A stretch of DNA of 39,081 bases from Spirogloea muscicola. Its lineage: Eukaryota > Streptophyta > Zygnematophyceae > Spirogloeales > Spirogloeaceae. Shown piece by piece: positions 1 through 9,619 of the stretch. Within the stretch, counting starts at the first letter, position 1. Every line of letters begins with the position of its first letter. The notes under the pieces are model-generated. The model had not been told where the DNA came from, ran no database searches, and saw only the letters and a program-made list of their open reading frames with translations. The stretch covers positions 426,014 through 465,094 of the forward strand of contig WELB01000101.1 in the NCBI GenBank assembly GCA_009602725.1, given 5' to 3'. The position numbers and the translations under genes are program-made.

Positions 1-180
1 TAGATGCTGCCTCACTCCTCCTCTAGCAGCTCCAGCAGGACAGGATGTCAAGGCCCCAATCGTGGCACAGCCCCCTCTCACAGCCCTCTTCTCCCCCCCC
101 ACCCCTCCATTCCTCCTGGCACAGCTGCTGCCTCACTCCACTAGCAGCTCCAGTAGCTGCTAGATGCTAGCTGCTACGTC
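1..180. repeat. Short direct repeat pair, C/T-rich leader
   Basis: The 13-mer GCTGCCTCACTCC occurs at 6-18 and again at 127-139. Each is followed closely by CTAGCAGCTCCAG (23-35 and 141-153). The sequence between them is C/T-rich. No coding signal is visible; this may be the edge of a degraded repeat. Confidence 0.5.
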
Positions 181-182
181 AT

Positions 183-600
183 AAGATGTGCTTACCTCTG
201 TACTTGGCCATACTGGCCTTCGACTGTTTCAAATACACAAAATTTTCCTCACTGCCACCACGAGACGAAGTGGCTCTCCCAATGGGAGCAAGGGCTGTAA
301 AAAAGCCAGCCCGAAATGAATTTGACAAAGGTTCGAAGGGGCCAACAGAAAGCGGTCGCCCATTGAGGATACAAGATAAGAAGGAAGTGCTCGCCCATAG
401 AGAAGGGGGGGTTATCAAAGCCAGCCCAGAAAGAATGGACAATGTCCAAAGCCAAAGAAAGAAATACACAGGGGCTGGAAAAGCCAGCCCAAAAAAGAAT
501 GAACAAAGTGCGAGAATGGGGCCAAGGCGAAGCGAAATAGGCCTCTGCACCTACAATATCGTAGATTGCTCCCAAAAGTAGTCAAAGCTAAAAGCCAGCC
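183..600. repeat. Retroelement 3'-UTR shards with two hairpins
   Basis: Bases 183-245 match, in plus orientation, the 3'-UTR segment found reversed at about 2925-3000 and 38425-38490 (GATGTGCTTACC, then GTACTTGGCCAT, then CAAATACAC). Bases 260-600 are minus-oriented 3'-UTR blocks with the family hairpin at 292-312 (GGGCTG / CAGCCC arms) and at 472-490. They also carry the recurrent flank AGAATGGACAATGTCCAAAG. This looks like debris from at least two insertions in opposite orientation. Open frames across it on either strand are by-products of the repeat and do not resemble a host protein. Confidence 0.6.
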
Positions 601-2278
601 CATTTGAGACAGACATGTAGCACAAGTTCATGACTATCCCTTTGATCTTGAAGAAGAGATATACCTGGTTAGACCCAATCTCCATCCGCTGAGCCCCTGC
701 CAAAGCCAGTAAAACTGGAGGCAGACTTGTGCTTACGTTTGTGACTTTTCTGCGAGAAGAAATAGACCCTAGTAAGGCACAACTTCCAATTGCGTAAGTC
801 CCATTTAGGACCTGATAATTTATTATTAATCATGGCTCACATCCTGATCCAACTTCTTAAAAGGCACAATCTCCATTTGCTAAGTCCCTTTGAGAATCTG
901 ATACATCTACATTGTCATGGTTCACATCGTGAGTCAATATACTTGTAGATACGGAGCCGTAGTCTTGTACAATTTAATAGAAGCTATGAATTGCATATAT
1001 GATGAATAACACTCGACAGTATCAAGATCAGACGAAATTTATAAACATACACGAATCACTGCTCTAGATTGATTGTAATTGAGTTTCTTCGCGCCCACCA
1101 ACCAGAGTTTCCCAGTGTCGACACTGTACAGCTTCACAACTTCCACAATCTCTGTGCTTTATGAGACATTCTCAGGACCACAAGAACCTAGAATTTCTAA
1201 CTACATGAATCTTATGAATACATTGGGAGTATTGAGCCGACGCAAAATTAGGGCTCGTAAATACAGTCCTTCGCCATGTCTGATGATATGTGCTCTATAC
1301 ATACTTGAAACCCCTCATACAAAGGAAAGAACGATAGGCAACCTCTTTGCAAATTACCAACTCTTTCTGGTATACATGCCACGCCAACATACTACCAGTC
1401 AGTGTATAGGCTTCTCGATGAATTTGCAAGACTGACGAATGAAATACAACCAGATTATCAAGCCCAGACTCTTGCCGAAGCAAGTAAGTCGAGAAGAAAA
1501 TGGAGCGGGGCTGCATGGCAAGACCATGGCACCTTGAGTACCAAGGTAAGCAACAAAGCCCTGGTGGGAGGACACATACAGAGCAGCATCATGAAAGCTG
1601 CTGGTGCAATCAAGTGGGTGGAATCCCAAGCAACAGTCTCTCCCAACCTTGCTTGAAGGCCACCGGCGGGTCAGCCGGCGGTGCACAGGTCTAGGCAGGA
1701 AGATAACACATTGGAGGAAGGAAGAGTGCGTATTCAACAGTGATTGCTATAACACCGCTTCCAATGGAGACCGAGAAACCGGAGTGAAGGCCGGCTAGGC
1801 TCTGGCAGGGTGAGGCTCTGACTACGTTCTGGCAGAGTGAGTGCAGTGTGGCCGTTGTAGAGCGGGAAGTAGCACTGTGGCCTCTGGAGGAGGGTGAGCT
1901 TCTAGAAGCAAAGGGCAGACTGGCATAGTCGTGGCTGCATCGGGACTGACCACTTAATAAGTCAGGCCTTGAAGTTGTTGTAGCCGGCAACACAATTGCT
2001 AGGTCAAGAGAAGCTCAGAACCCACAATCCATAACCGAATGTCTGTGCAGAAATGGGTCGAAGCTCAGAGAGAGGGCTGTCAAGCGTCAGCCGAGAGAGC
2101 CGTAGCAGCCACAGCTCTCCAGGCTTCTTGGACGGAGGTGGCGCCACCGAGGCAGGTGGCGCCGGAGGGGGAGCAAGGCGGCGAAGGCGGAGGCGGAGGC
2201 CGCGCAGGCCAGGACCAGGGCGGCAACGGGCAAGCCATGGGCCGCTGGCCAGCTTAGTCTGGCGAAATCGGGAATGCG
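601..2278. other. No gene recognised
   Basis: The first kilobase is AT-rich; a more GC-rich segment follows at about 2040-2260. Only short open frames are present and none resembles a known family or shows a convincing exon structure. A fragment at about 608-640 (TTCATGACTAT) recalls the retroelement tail seen at 23565 and 35203. I see nothing else assignable. Confidence 0.5.
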
Positions 2279-2740
2279 GCTGCTGATATTCAAAGAGCGG
2301 CTGTTAAAGGCCAGCCAGATGCATACAGGTTTTCATGACGGAGCCACAGGCTAGGCAGACAGGGCGCTCTTAGTACCCCCGTGTCAGCAGTAAGCACTCA
2401 GATGAGCTGAGGGGAGGAAGAGCAACCCCGCCTACGCAAGCCAGAGGCTGCTACAAGGGCGCGACCGGCTCGGCGGTGCAAAGCAAGCACTTGGGACAGC
2501 TGAAGGGACATAGCTAAAACGCACGCGGTAGCAGGACACAAAAGCCAAACGCACCGAGCCTCCAGGAAGTGTTGTAACCTGTTCGCGGCGCCGCTGGTCA
2601 GCTTGAGAGGCCAGCAGCGACAGACCCACGACCCCCGTAACACCCGTTGATGTCCATGGCCAGGGGTAGAAGTTATAGCCAGCCGGGTGGTCCTTGTACT
2701 ATTGTTACTTCTTCTCTTCGTCCAACTTCACAGCATTGCC
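2279..2740 (-). mobile_element. 5'-truncated R2-like retrotransposon, same lineage as the 8.8-12.9 kb copy
   Basis: The sequence runs parallel to 8877-9340. It has the CTGCTGATATnAAAGA..GGCTGTTAAAGGCCAGCCAG hairpin (about 2298-2317), the TTCATGACGGAGCCA stretch, and then the C-terminal endonuclease coding end. Reading the minus strand, the last codons are S-E-C-L-L-L-T-R-G-Y followed by TAA (stop at 2370-2372). Similarity to the longer copy fades near 2740, which is the 5' truncation point. The coding part is degenerate (frame breaks), so this is a dead copy. Confidence 0.8.
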
Positions 2741-2819
2741 GAAATGGGGGGAGCAATGCAGGGCATGGGGAAGGAGGGAGTGATAGAGGGCTGATGAAGG
2801 TGGGGGTGGAAGCTTCTCC

Positions 2820-3090
2820 GACGAAAGGCGCGCGGCGCACATGAAATCGAAAGGAGGCCAAATAAGGAGAGAAGGGCTCGCTCATAGAGAAGAGGGCTAA
2901 ATAAAGCCAACACTGGAATTAGAGGGGGAAAATTCGTGTATTTGTAAGAAGCAAAGGCCAAATGGCCAAGTACAAAAGGTAAGCACATCTGGAGACGTAC
3001 TTCATCTACAGCTGATTGACCCGCTCAGTAACCACGCGTCAATTTATGAAGGCGCTAGTCGATGCCTGAATACTGGATGGCAGAATCAGA
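2820..3090 (-). mobile_element. Retrotransposon 3'-end shard (last codons plus 3' UTR)
   Basis: On the minus strand this begins in the last coding residues (degenerate, ending T-R-G-Y-stop near 3020-3040). It continues through a 3' UTR containing CAAATACACGAATTTTCC and GGCCATTTGGCC, and ends at the family terminus GCGCGCC near 2824. The same segment recurs at 38425-38600 and, more diverged, at 22531-22800. It is truncated to under 300 bp. Confidence 0.7.
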
Positions 3091-3529
3091 TGGCGCTATC
3101 GTTGCCCCTTTTTACGTTGCAGAATCTTCTGTGGGCTTGCTCTTCTCACTACTAGCCCCCCTCTGAAAATATGTTGAAGCCCTGTTGCAGAAGAAGGCGA
3201 TGCCTGTGAAAGGCGAGCACCAGAAGAAGTATACAAGAAAGAGCTGTGCTTTTATGAAGCACCTCTGGTCAGTACCAAATGTTCCCTTCCAATTCGTTTG
3301 ACTGCGTGCCTTCTCTTTCTTATCATTTGTTTTCCTTTGTCTTTCTCATTCTTACAGACAACGTATTGGCTTGGTCTGGCCTCCCTTTCATGAGCATCCA
3401 GGCTCCTTCTGCTTCTTCTCTCTATGACCTTGTTCGCTCGTGTGTGGGCTGGCTTCTCACAGCCCTCGGCCCCCTCGAAGCGTGTTCGCCCCCTTCGGAC
3501 CCTATCAATTGTCTTCGGACTGGCTTTTC

Positions 3530-4984
3530 CACAGCCCGCCCACTGGCTTACCTGGCTCGCGCGGCACACCTGGGGTGTTGGGCACAAGTGGCCTCCACAA
3601 TCTCAACGCGCTTCATCAGGAGGGGTCAGCCAGTACTGGCACCAGCAATAGCTGGAGTGGCAAATGGGACCCTGCCCTTTCAAACCTCCCTCTCTGACGT
3701 TCGCAGAGACCTGCTCCGCTCCTTCCCATCACTTGCGGCAGATCAGGTCGATTTTGCGGCGTGGGCAAGATGCTCTGATCTGAAGGCTCAAGCTCGTTTT
3801 TCACGCGCAGCCAATGAGCACGCCATGAGCCAGCTCCAAACTCTGCTCAAGGGAGAGAAGGCGCGCGGGGCGCATGAATTGAAAGGGAGGCCAATTCAAG
3901 CCAATACATTGTTCAGGCAGAGTCGAGTGCAGACTAAACAATGCTACATAATACGGAGACCTAATCTAAGGTACCTAAGATGACATTAGTACCCACGGGT
4001 GAGCACAAACAAATCTGACAAGCTAACTTGGGGAGCTGGAGCGCCGCCACGAAAGCCGGAGGCCTGACTTAGAGCGCGCCCTGCATCAAGGAGGATGGGC
4101 GTGGGCTCTCTCGTCTCCACTCCATCAGCTCTCGGGGGGCGTCGGAGTGGCTCAACGCTTTGCCGATCTATGAATCCCTCCGGCTCTCCGACAACCTTTT
4201 CCGGACGGCTGTCCACCACCATCTCGGCCTCCCTCCACTTTGTTTGGCTGGCATTCGACAGTGTGAATGTGGCCATCGTTGGGAGGATGAGATCTCCTTG
4301 GCAGCTCACATGCTTCGATGTGTCGAGGGAAGTGAACGTAATGCCTCTCACAATCTTCTCAGAGACGCAATGTATGGCTTGGTGCACGAGGCAGGTTATC
4401 ATGCGGCCATGGAGGTGCCGGGCATCATGCCGGTACTCCAGAAGCGTGGCAGGCCTTACGTCAGACGTCTGGACGTGGTGGCCACCCCCCGGAGTGGTGG
4501 GCCTCGTCTTCTCCTCGACGTCGTTCTCATCGACGCATTCCAATCAGGGGCACCCACACCGACTGTGCCAGGTTGGGCAACACATCATGCGGAGAGGAAG
4601 ACAGAGAGACACTACATTGACCACCCCCGGGGCGACCACTTCTTCCCATGCGCCATGGACATCTACGGCGGCTTTGGAACGAAGTGGTCTGCCCTCCTCC
4701 GTCGCCTGGCACTGCATGTTGATGCCCGCCGACGTAGTCGGGCGGGTAGCTTAGGCCATCCTAGTGTCTCGCAAGCCATCGTTGCATGTTATAGGATGAG
4801 GCTATCATTGAGTCTGCAGCGCTCCCAAGCACTCGCGATTCACCAGCGTGCTGGTCGTGCATTAGCCCAGGCTAATGGCTTCCGTGGAGGTGGTTCGGCT
4901 CCTCAGTATAGCTTGTCAGATATGCATGTGCTTACTCGGGGATATTTAGTGTCCCCCTTAGCCAGCTCATTACCCAGTTAACAG
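3530..4984 (+). pseudogene. Reverse transcriptase/endonuclease C-terminal part of copy A
   Basis: Before the insert the frame reads residues homologous to the thumb and linker of the longer copies (RPLAYLARAAHLGCW, then DFAAWARCSDLKAQ). After it, from about 4090, it reads RGLSRLHSISSRGASEW, the CCHC finger CECG..H-MLRC (about 4263-4322), a HNLLRDAMYG helix, and the nuclease core RRLDVV..LLLDVVLIDAF. This arrangement matches the R2 restriction-like endonuclease (CCHC, then a [K/R]PD..D core), which nicks the target so that the 3' OH primes reverse transcription. Here PD is LD and the usual lysine is not obvious. The 3' half (4160-4984) is an undamaged frame. Its conserved terminal LTRGY is followed by TTA instead of TAA, so the protein runs on for 11 extra residues. 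Confidence 0.8.
3853..4079 (-). mobile_element. Nested 3'-end retrotransposon insertion with target-site duplication
   Basis: The minus strand encodes the last residues (RALSQASGFRGGAPAPQ then SLSDLFVLTRGY, stop at 3986-3988). A 3' UTR of about 130 bp follows, ending GCGCGCCTTCTC at about 3855. It lies inside the coding frame of copy A. The flanks CTGCTCAAGGGA (3844-3855) and CTGCATCAAGGA (4081-4092) look like a 12-13 bp target-site duplication differing at one or two positions. Its UTR looks identical to copies at 7399, 13088 (reverse) and 13738. This indicates a recent target-primed insertion of a 5'-truncated transcript. Confidence 0.85.
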
Positions 4985-5045
4985 GACATTTGTAAGGCTA
5001 GAATTGGCCTCCCTATCAATTTCATGCGCACCGCGCGCCTTTCAG

Positions 5046-6760
5046 CATCATCACCCAGAACACTAACGCTGTGGCCACCATCGCAGCGTAAACTGCTCGT
5101 GTAATGGTGCAGCTACTTAGCAAAGTGAAATCGTAGACAAATTTGACATTGTATTGAATACTCATAAATGATATATGAAGGCTTACTCTTATCTGAATCG
5201 ATTGTAAAGGATTCACAAATATGTTCCTGAAGTCACTGAACAGGGATTGTTCTTAATCAACACACTTTGATGTGAAAAATCTGTACTAACATGAACATCA
5301 TGCACAAAACACAGTAATTGACAACCTCCATGCAACCTGCAAATATGATGAAGTGTTGTTCAACACACCACCTAATCTCAAAATAGCGACATTGGAAACA
5401 ATCCCATCTCCCGCTAAAACATTCTCCATGACATGCTCTTTGATCATCTGAATATAGCGTCATCAAATGACAATAGTGTATATATATGTTGACAAATGTA
5501 GTGAACGTTATGACAGACACTCAAAGAGAGAACTACCCATTTTCTTATCTCTCAGTATGTTGAAACCTCCTGCAGTTGACAATCTAAATATACTTGCAAC
5601 ACAATTATTTCGCACAAAGCAAAGTAGCAGACCAAGTAACACTTATCCAGCAAAGCCAAGACTCCACACTAAACGACTCAGATGTTTAGATTATCCTCAT
5701 AGGCCGTCAACTTCGTAAAGAGCTGGACTGTAGCTGTAGCTGTGAGTGTAGTCGCTATGATGCTGGCGCTGGCATTGGCCATCATTGCACAGATGATTAT
5801 TTCTATCTTCGCTCACTTGGAGGTCTATAGTAAAACCTTCCACGACACATGATGAGCTGCTTTAGCTAATCAGAGGTACTGGGATTTGCTACCTGCAATT
5901 CAATATTCTGTCTGCAGAAGTGTCAGGTAATACTCCTACACGTTTGTTACACCGATTTCAGCAATCCAAGGTCAACAAAGCTTGACACAGGAGTGGTGTG
6001 CATTTGTACAGCAGCACAGGAGCTGACACAGCAAAGAAGGGGTCCTGTGTCATAGGGAGGATGTGACAGTCTGTCACCATGCGGCGAGGCACATAAAAAG
6101 TACATCCTTCAATATGAATAAAGCGTCGCTTGACTAAAACTGCCTAAATGAGTGCATTGTCGTCGCTCAGATTCTCCTCGCTGTGGAGCAATTGAATTGA
6201 CTGTAGTAATCCTTGGCAACACCTCAACGACAGTACAACGTTGGCATCCTGATTCTTCCGGCCAGGATTTGCAGCAATAGAATGACAAAGTCGAACAACT
6301 GGATGGGCTTCATTTCCTGCCACTTGGTTGCTTATGCAACATGGGCTATTTCTATCTGGCTGCGCGCTCTCATGCTAATGGACATGGCGGCTGCAGGAGA
6401 AGGTCTTACTCTCAGGAGCAATGGTTTCAGTGTTTTACTTTTGTTAAAATTTGCTGACTCCTGAACCATTCATGTGTGTGACCTGTGCAGGTAGATGGAG
6501 CTTCATGTGGACGGAAAAAGATGTGGCAATACTGCTGCTAATAGCTGTGCAAGGAGGCCAAGGAGGCCAATGAGGAGCTTTTGTCAGGCACGTGTGGACA
6601 CACACAAGCGCAAGCAGGGCAAGAGGACCAGTATGTATTGCAATGCATCAGGCATGATCGGTTGCGTCCAACGGTCAGGTCGACTGCAGTAGTGTGAGTT
6701 GGCTTGGCGGCAGCGCAGATGCGGCTGATGGACCTAAGCAGCCACTTGCTCAGCAAGAAA
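5046..6760. other. AT-rich intergenic region, no gene recognised
   Basis: Only short open frames without recognisable families are present. A compact stretch at about 6070-6225 starts TGTGACAGTCTGTCAC, contains ACATAAAAAG and AATATGAATAAAG, and runs to TTGGCAACA. This could be a solo LTR or a promoter/polyadenylation module, but no matching partner or clear flanking duplication was seen. The inverted repeat TGACAG-T-CTGTCA is at about 6063-6076. Confidence 0.4.
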
Positions 6761-6763
6761 TAA

Positions 6764-6840
6764 GAGCGTGGCCAATTCAAGCCAATACATTGTTCAGACA
6801 AAAACTAGCGCAAAGATAAGGGGGCCTTGTTGACCCGTCA
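6764..6840 (-). mobile_element. Retrotransposon 3'-UTR shard
   Basis: GGCCAATTCAAGCCAATACATTGTTCAGA is the first half of the 3'-UTR block seen complete at 3857, 7402, 13088 (reverse) and 13738. It then diverges, with TTGACCCG near 6831 recalling the GACCCGCTCAGTAACC end. It is too short to assign to a lineage. Confidence 0.55.
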
Positions 6841-6869
6841 AACGACCACTACTGGAGCAGCGGGTTGAG

Positions 6870-7245
6870 TGGGGGGGCAGCAGTGGCAGGAGGGATGACA
6901 GGGGTGGTCATGAGTGCCGGGAAGGTTGATGACGGCCTTGGCAACCAGTCCTGCGTCCACGTCTGAAGCCGCTTGAGGAGGAGCGCAGCCGCAGTGGCAG
7001 GAGGGATGGCGGAGGGGGAAGGAGGGCCGGGAAGGTTGATGACGGCCTTGGCAACCAGTCCTGCGTCCACGTCTGAAGCCGCTTGAGGAGGAGCGCAGCC
7101 GCAGTGGCAGGAGGGATGGCGGAGGGGGAAGGAGGGCCGGGAAGGTTGATGACGGCCTTGGCAACCAGTCCTGCGTCCACGTCCGAAGCCGCTCGAGGAG
7201 GAGGGCAGCAGCCGTGGCAGGAGGGGTGGCGGGCGAGGGAAGGAG
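6870..7245. repeat. Minisatellite, 110-bp unit, about three copies
   Basis: GAAGGTTGATGACGGCCTTG starts at 6921, 7031 and 7141, giving an exact 110-bp period. The first two full units look nearly identical; the third diverges after about 100 bp, and a partial unit precedes 6921. Because 110 is not a multiple of three, successive units read in different frames. The minus strand nevertheless stays open in more than one frame, producing overlapping Pro/Ala/Ser-rich hypothetical peptides that should not be taken as genes. Confidence 0.9.
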
Positions 7246-7398
7246 GGGCGGGACGGCTGGGGCATCGAAGGCTGGGTGGCCGAAGGACCGGAACCTGCCG
7301 NGGCGGCGGCGGCGGGCGGGCGGCGGGGGGCAGCGGCGGGCCAAGCTCGGCCAAGCGCGGGCGAGAAAGCTCGAGCTCTTTCTTCTTCGGGGTCAGCA
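7246..7398. other. GC-rich segment with an ambiguous base
   Basis: A G+C-dense stretch rich in GGCGGC runs contains one N at 7301. It resembles the CpG-rich 5' ends of host genes in this window, but no coding exon or start could be supported. The N may be an unresolved base or a join. Confidence 0.4.
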
Positions 7399-7540
7399 AG
7401 AGAGAAGGCGCGCGGGGCGCATGAATTGAAAGGGAGGCCAATTCAAGCCAATACATTGTTCAGGCAGAGTCGAGTGCAGACTAAACAATGCTACATAATA
7501 CGGAGACCTAATCTAAGGTACCTAAGATGACATTAGTACC
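7399..7540 (-). mobile_element. Recent retrotransposon 3'-UTR copy
   Basis: About 138 bp look identical to the UTR part of the insertions at 3857 and 13738, and to the reverse complement of 13088-13228. On the minus strand it begins with GGTACTAATGTCATC, just at the stop codon of the parent element (TAC TAA), and ends GCGCGCCTTCTCTC at 7399. It is therefore a UTR-only copy. Confidence 0.85.
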
Positions 7541-8047
7541 AAGGGGAAGCTTCCTCAGGGCCTATTTGCACCGGGACAGAACGGACGGACGCCTGGCGTC
7601 CGCCCCGGTGGGGGGTTGGACGCGGCCACGGAGGCCGAGGCCGCCTGCCCGTGCAGAACTGTATACGTAATTTCGTGTATTGGGGTGGAGGGTGCCAGCT
7701 GTTCCTTTTCGGCAGGCCGAAGGAGGAATGCGTGTATATTAAGAGATGGGGAGGCCATGTGTGGCCAAGTACAAAGGCAAGCACATTAGGCCGAAGGGGG
7801 TGGACGGGGTGAAGTCCAGAATGGTTAATAGCAGCCATTGCGGGCGGCTGTGCAGCGGAAGATTGTCGAGAGAGTAACGGCGTGCCAGCGGCTGGGCAAG
7901 AAGAAGAAGTGGTACTCCCAATGGGGGCAAGGGCTGCGAAAAGCCAGCCCAAAAGAATTGACAAAGGTTCGAAGGGGCCTAAGAGCGTTGAGCAGCTACA
8001 AAGGGGCCTGAGGATGCGATGGGAAAAACAGGGGGAGGATGGATCAC
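7541..8047 (-). repeat. Retroelement 3'-UTR blocks downstream of copy C, with hairpin
   Basis: On the minus strand this holds the block CAGGCCCCTTTGTAGCTGCT, then CTTTGTCAATTCTTTTGGGC, the hairpin at 7931-7950 (GGGCTGGCTTTTCGCAGCCC) and CCCCATTGGGAGTACCAC. The same block occurs at 23390-23510, 36262-36380 and 38610-38725, and reversed at 16745-16870. Further down, 7735-7795 matches the GTACTTGGCCA..AATATACACG UTR type. No convincing gene is present although a 143-residue frame is open on the minus strand. Confidence 0.65.
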
Positions 8048-8778
8048 TCAGTAATTACGAGTGAGGAGCAGATCCGACAGACTAGCTGCCGGGAAGCTCT
8101 CACCCTGACGAAAGCCAGAGGCCGCAGCAAGAGCACGGCCAGCACGCAGATGCAGAGCGTGGGCCATGGACCGCTGGAGGGACACTGACAATCTCATCCG
8201 GTATACCTGAGCCCACGAGCCAGCTGCATTAAAGTCAGTCGGTTCGCCGCGCCGGCGGGATACAGCACGCCGCGCGAGCCTGGCCAGCAGGTCGAGCCAC
8301 TGGGACCCGAGAGCTCCATGCACGTCCACTGCCAGGGGAATGAATTCGTCTGCAGCCGGGTGGTCGGCGTGCTTGGCCGCCTTGCTGCGAGCAGCCTTCG
8401 CCGCAGCATGGCCAGCCCGCGAGGCAGAGAGCCCCGGGTTGGAGCGGTCGACCACATCGGTGGTGACGACGTCGGCGATGATGCGCGCGCCGCCGCCCGG
8501 CGTGGACGCCACCAGGTCGACACGGCGCGTATGGAGTCCGTCGGCCTTCTGGAGGATGGGCATGACGGAGGCGTTCTCCATTGCGACCGTGTAGCCAGCC
8601 TCTTGAAAGATGCCGTACATGGCATCGCGCAGAAGATCGTGGGCCGCTGTACGTTCACCTCCAGTGGCGCAGCGGAGGATGTGTGCCGCCAGCTCCGTCG
8701 GGTCCGTTGACCGCTCCCCACACTCGCACTGCAGCAGGCGATGGGTGGCTGTGCGGAACCGAGAAAAGCGAGACGGCG
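8048..8778 (-). pseudogene. 5'-truncated R2-like endonuclease fragment (copy C)
   Basis: The minus strand encodes, in order, a CCHC finger (CECG..ELAAHILRC, about 8660-8720) and the helix HDLLRDAMYGIFQEAGY. The nuclease core RRVDLV..IIADVVTTDVV, the conserved DEFIPLAVDVHGALGSQW block and the tail SGFRQGES..SLSDLLLTRNY-stop (stop at 8048-8050) follow. From the finger to the stop the frame is intact, so it may be a fairly young truncation. Upstream of about 8770 homology stops, next to the 3' end of copy B. With FRQG and a TRNY ending it belongs to the same lineage as the copies at 35700, 36044 and 36386. Confidence 0.85.
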
Positions 8779-8968
8779 CTCAGAGGGCTGAAGTGGAAGG
8801 GCGGCCATCAAGCCACTACACTGTACAGGCAAAAGCCAGTGCGGGATCTGGGGCAATGGTTGTGAGGAAATAAAGCGGCTGCTGATATGAAAGAATCGGC
8901 TGTGAAATGCCAGCCAGATGCATACAGGTGTTCATGACGAAGCCAAAGGCTAGGCAGACAGGGCGCCC

Positions 8969-9619
8969 TCAATACCCCCGTGTCAGCAGTAGGAAGTCAG
9001 ATAAGCTGAGGGGAGGAAGAGCAACCCCGCTGCGCAAGCCAGAGGCTGCTGCAAGGGCTCGACCAGCGCGGCGGTGCAAAGCAAGCGCTTGGGAGCGCTG
9101 CAGGGACATAGACAATCGGTAGCAGGACACAAGACCCAAAGGCACCGAGCCACCGGGAAGGGCAGCACCCTGCTCCCGGCGCCGCTGGTCAGCTTGAGAG
9201 GCCAGCAGCGACAGTAACGAGGACCACCGACCCCCGTAACACCCATGGATGCCCATGGCCAGGGGGTAAAAGGTACCACCCGCCGGGTGGTCCTTGTACT
9301 TGTGCAGCTTCTTCCGTTCGGCCACCTTCACAGCGTAGCCGGTCTCAGAAGTAATGGGGCCCTTCGTCCGGAAGCTGTCGGTGAGGACAACGTCCATGAG
9401 GAGCCGCTTGCCACCTCCCAGGGGGACGCTGACCAGATCGACACGCCTCGTCCGAGGGACCCCATCGCGGAGTAGGATGGGCATCACCCCAGTGCTCTCC
9501 AACGCCACATGATATCCCGCCTCCTTGACAATGCCATACATGGCGTCATGTAGGAGGTTGTGGGAGCCCGTGCGCTCACTGCCTTTGGCACACCTGAGCA
9601 TGTGGTCACCCATGAGCAA
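8969..9619 (-). pseudogene. Copy B CCHC end and restriction-like endonuclease
   Basis: This is the last open segment of copy B. It carries the H-MLRC half of the CCHC finger, then HNLLHDAMYGIVKEAGY, the nuclease core RRVDLVSVPLGGGKRLLMDV (acidic residues about 13 apart), the FYPLAMGIHGCYGG block and the terminal tail PPLSLSDFLLLTRGY with TGA at 8969-8971. It follows the R2 endonuclease layout with VD in place of PD. The segment has no internal lesion. Confidence 0.8.

Larger units (their letters stand above)
3440..5045 (+). mobile_element. 5'-truncated R2-like retrotransposon (copy A), interrupted by a nested element
   Basis: The body starts abruptly in the region downstream of the reverse-transcriptase palm. 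Two hairpin units (3446-3465 and about 3508-3530) lie immediately upstream. It runs through the CCHC finger and restriction-like endonuclease to a 3' UTR ending in GCACCGCGCGCCTTTC near 5042. A minus-oriented insert (about 3853-4079) interrupts it. The 3'-terminal sequence TGGCCTCCCT..TTTCATGCGC matches the other family ends in the window. The truncation and the insert make it non-autonomous. Confidence 0.85.

Noticed and set aside
292-500. Regularly spaced palindromes suggestive of a CRISPR array
   Set aside because: Spacing is irregular, copies occur on both strands across 39 kb, and the host is eukaryotic; they are UTR hairpins.
2925-3000. tRNA-like segment (GGCCAAATGGCC with neighbouring pairing)
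   Set aside because: Does not fold into a cloverleaf with acceptor and T-loop consensus; it recurs as part of retroelement 3' UTRs.
7533-7964. 143-codon minus-strand frame
   Set aside because: Covers the hairpin and UTR blocks of copy C and ends at a retroelement stop relic; open by chance, with no conserved residues.
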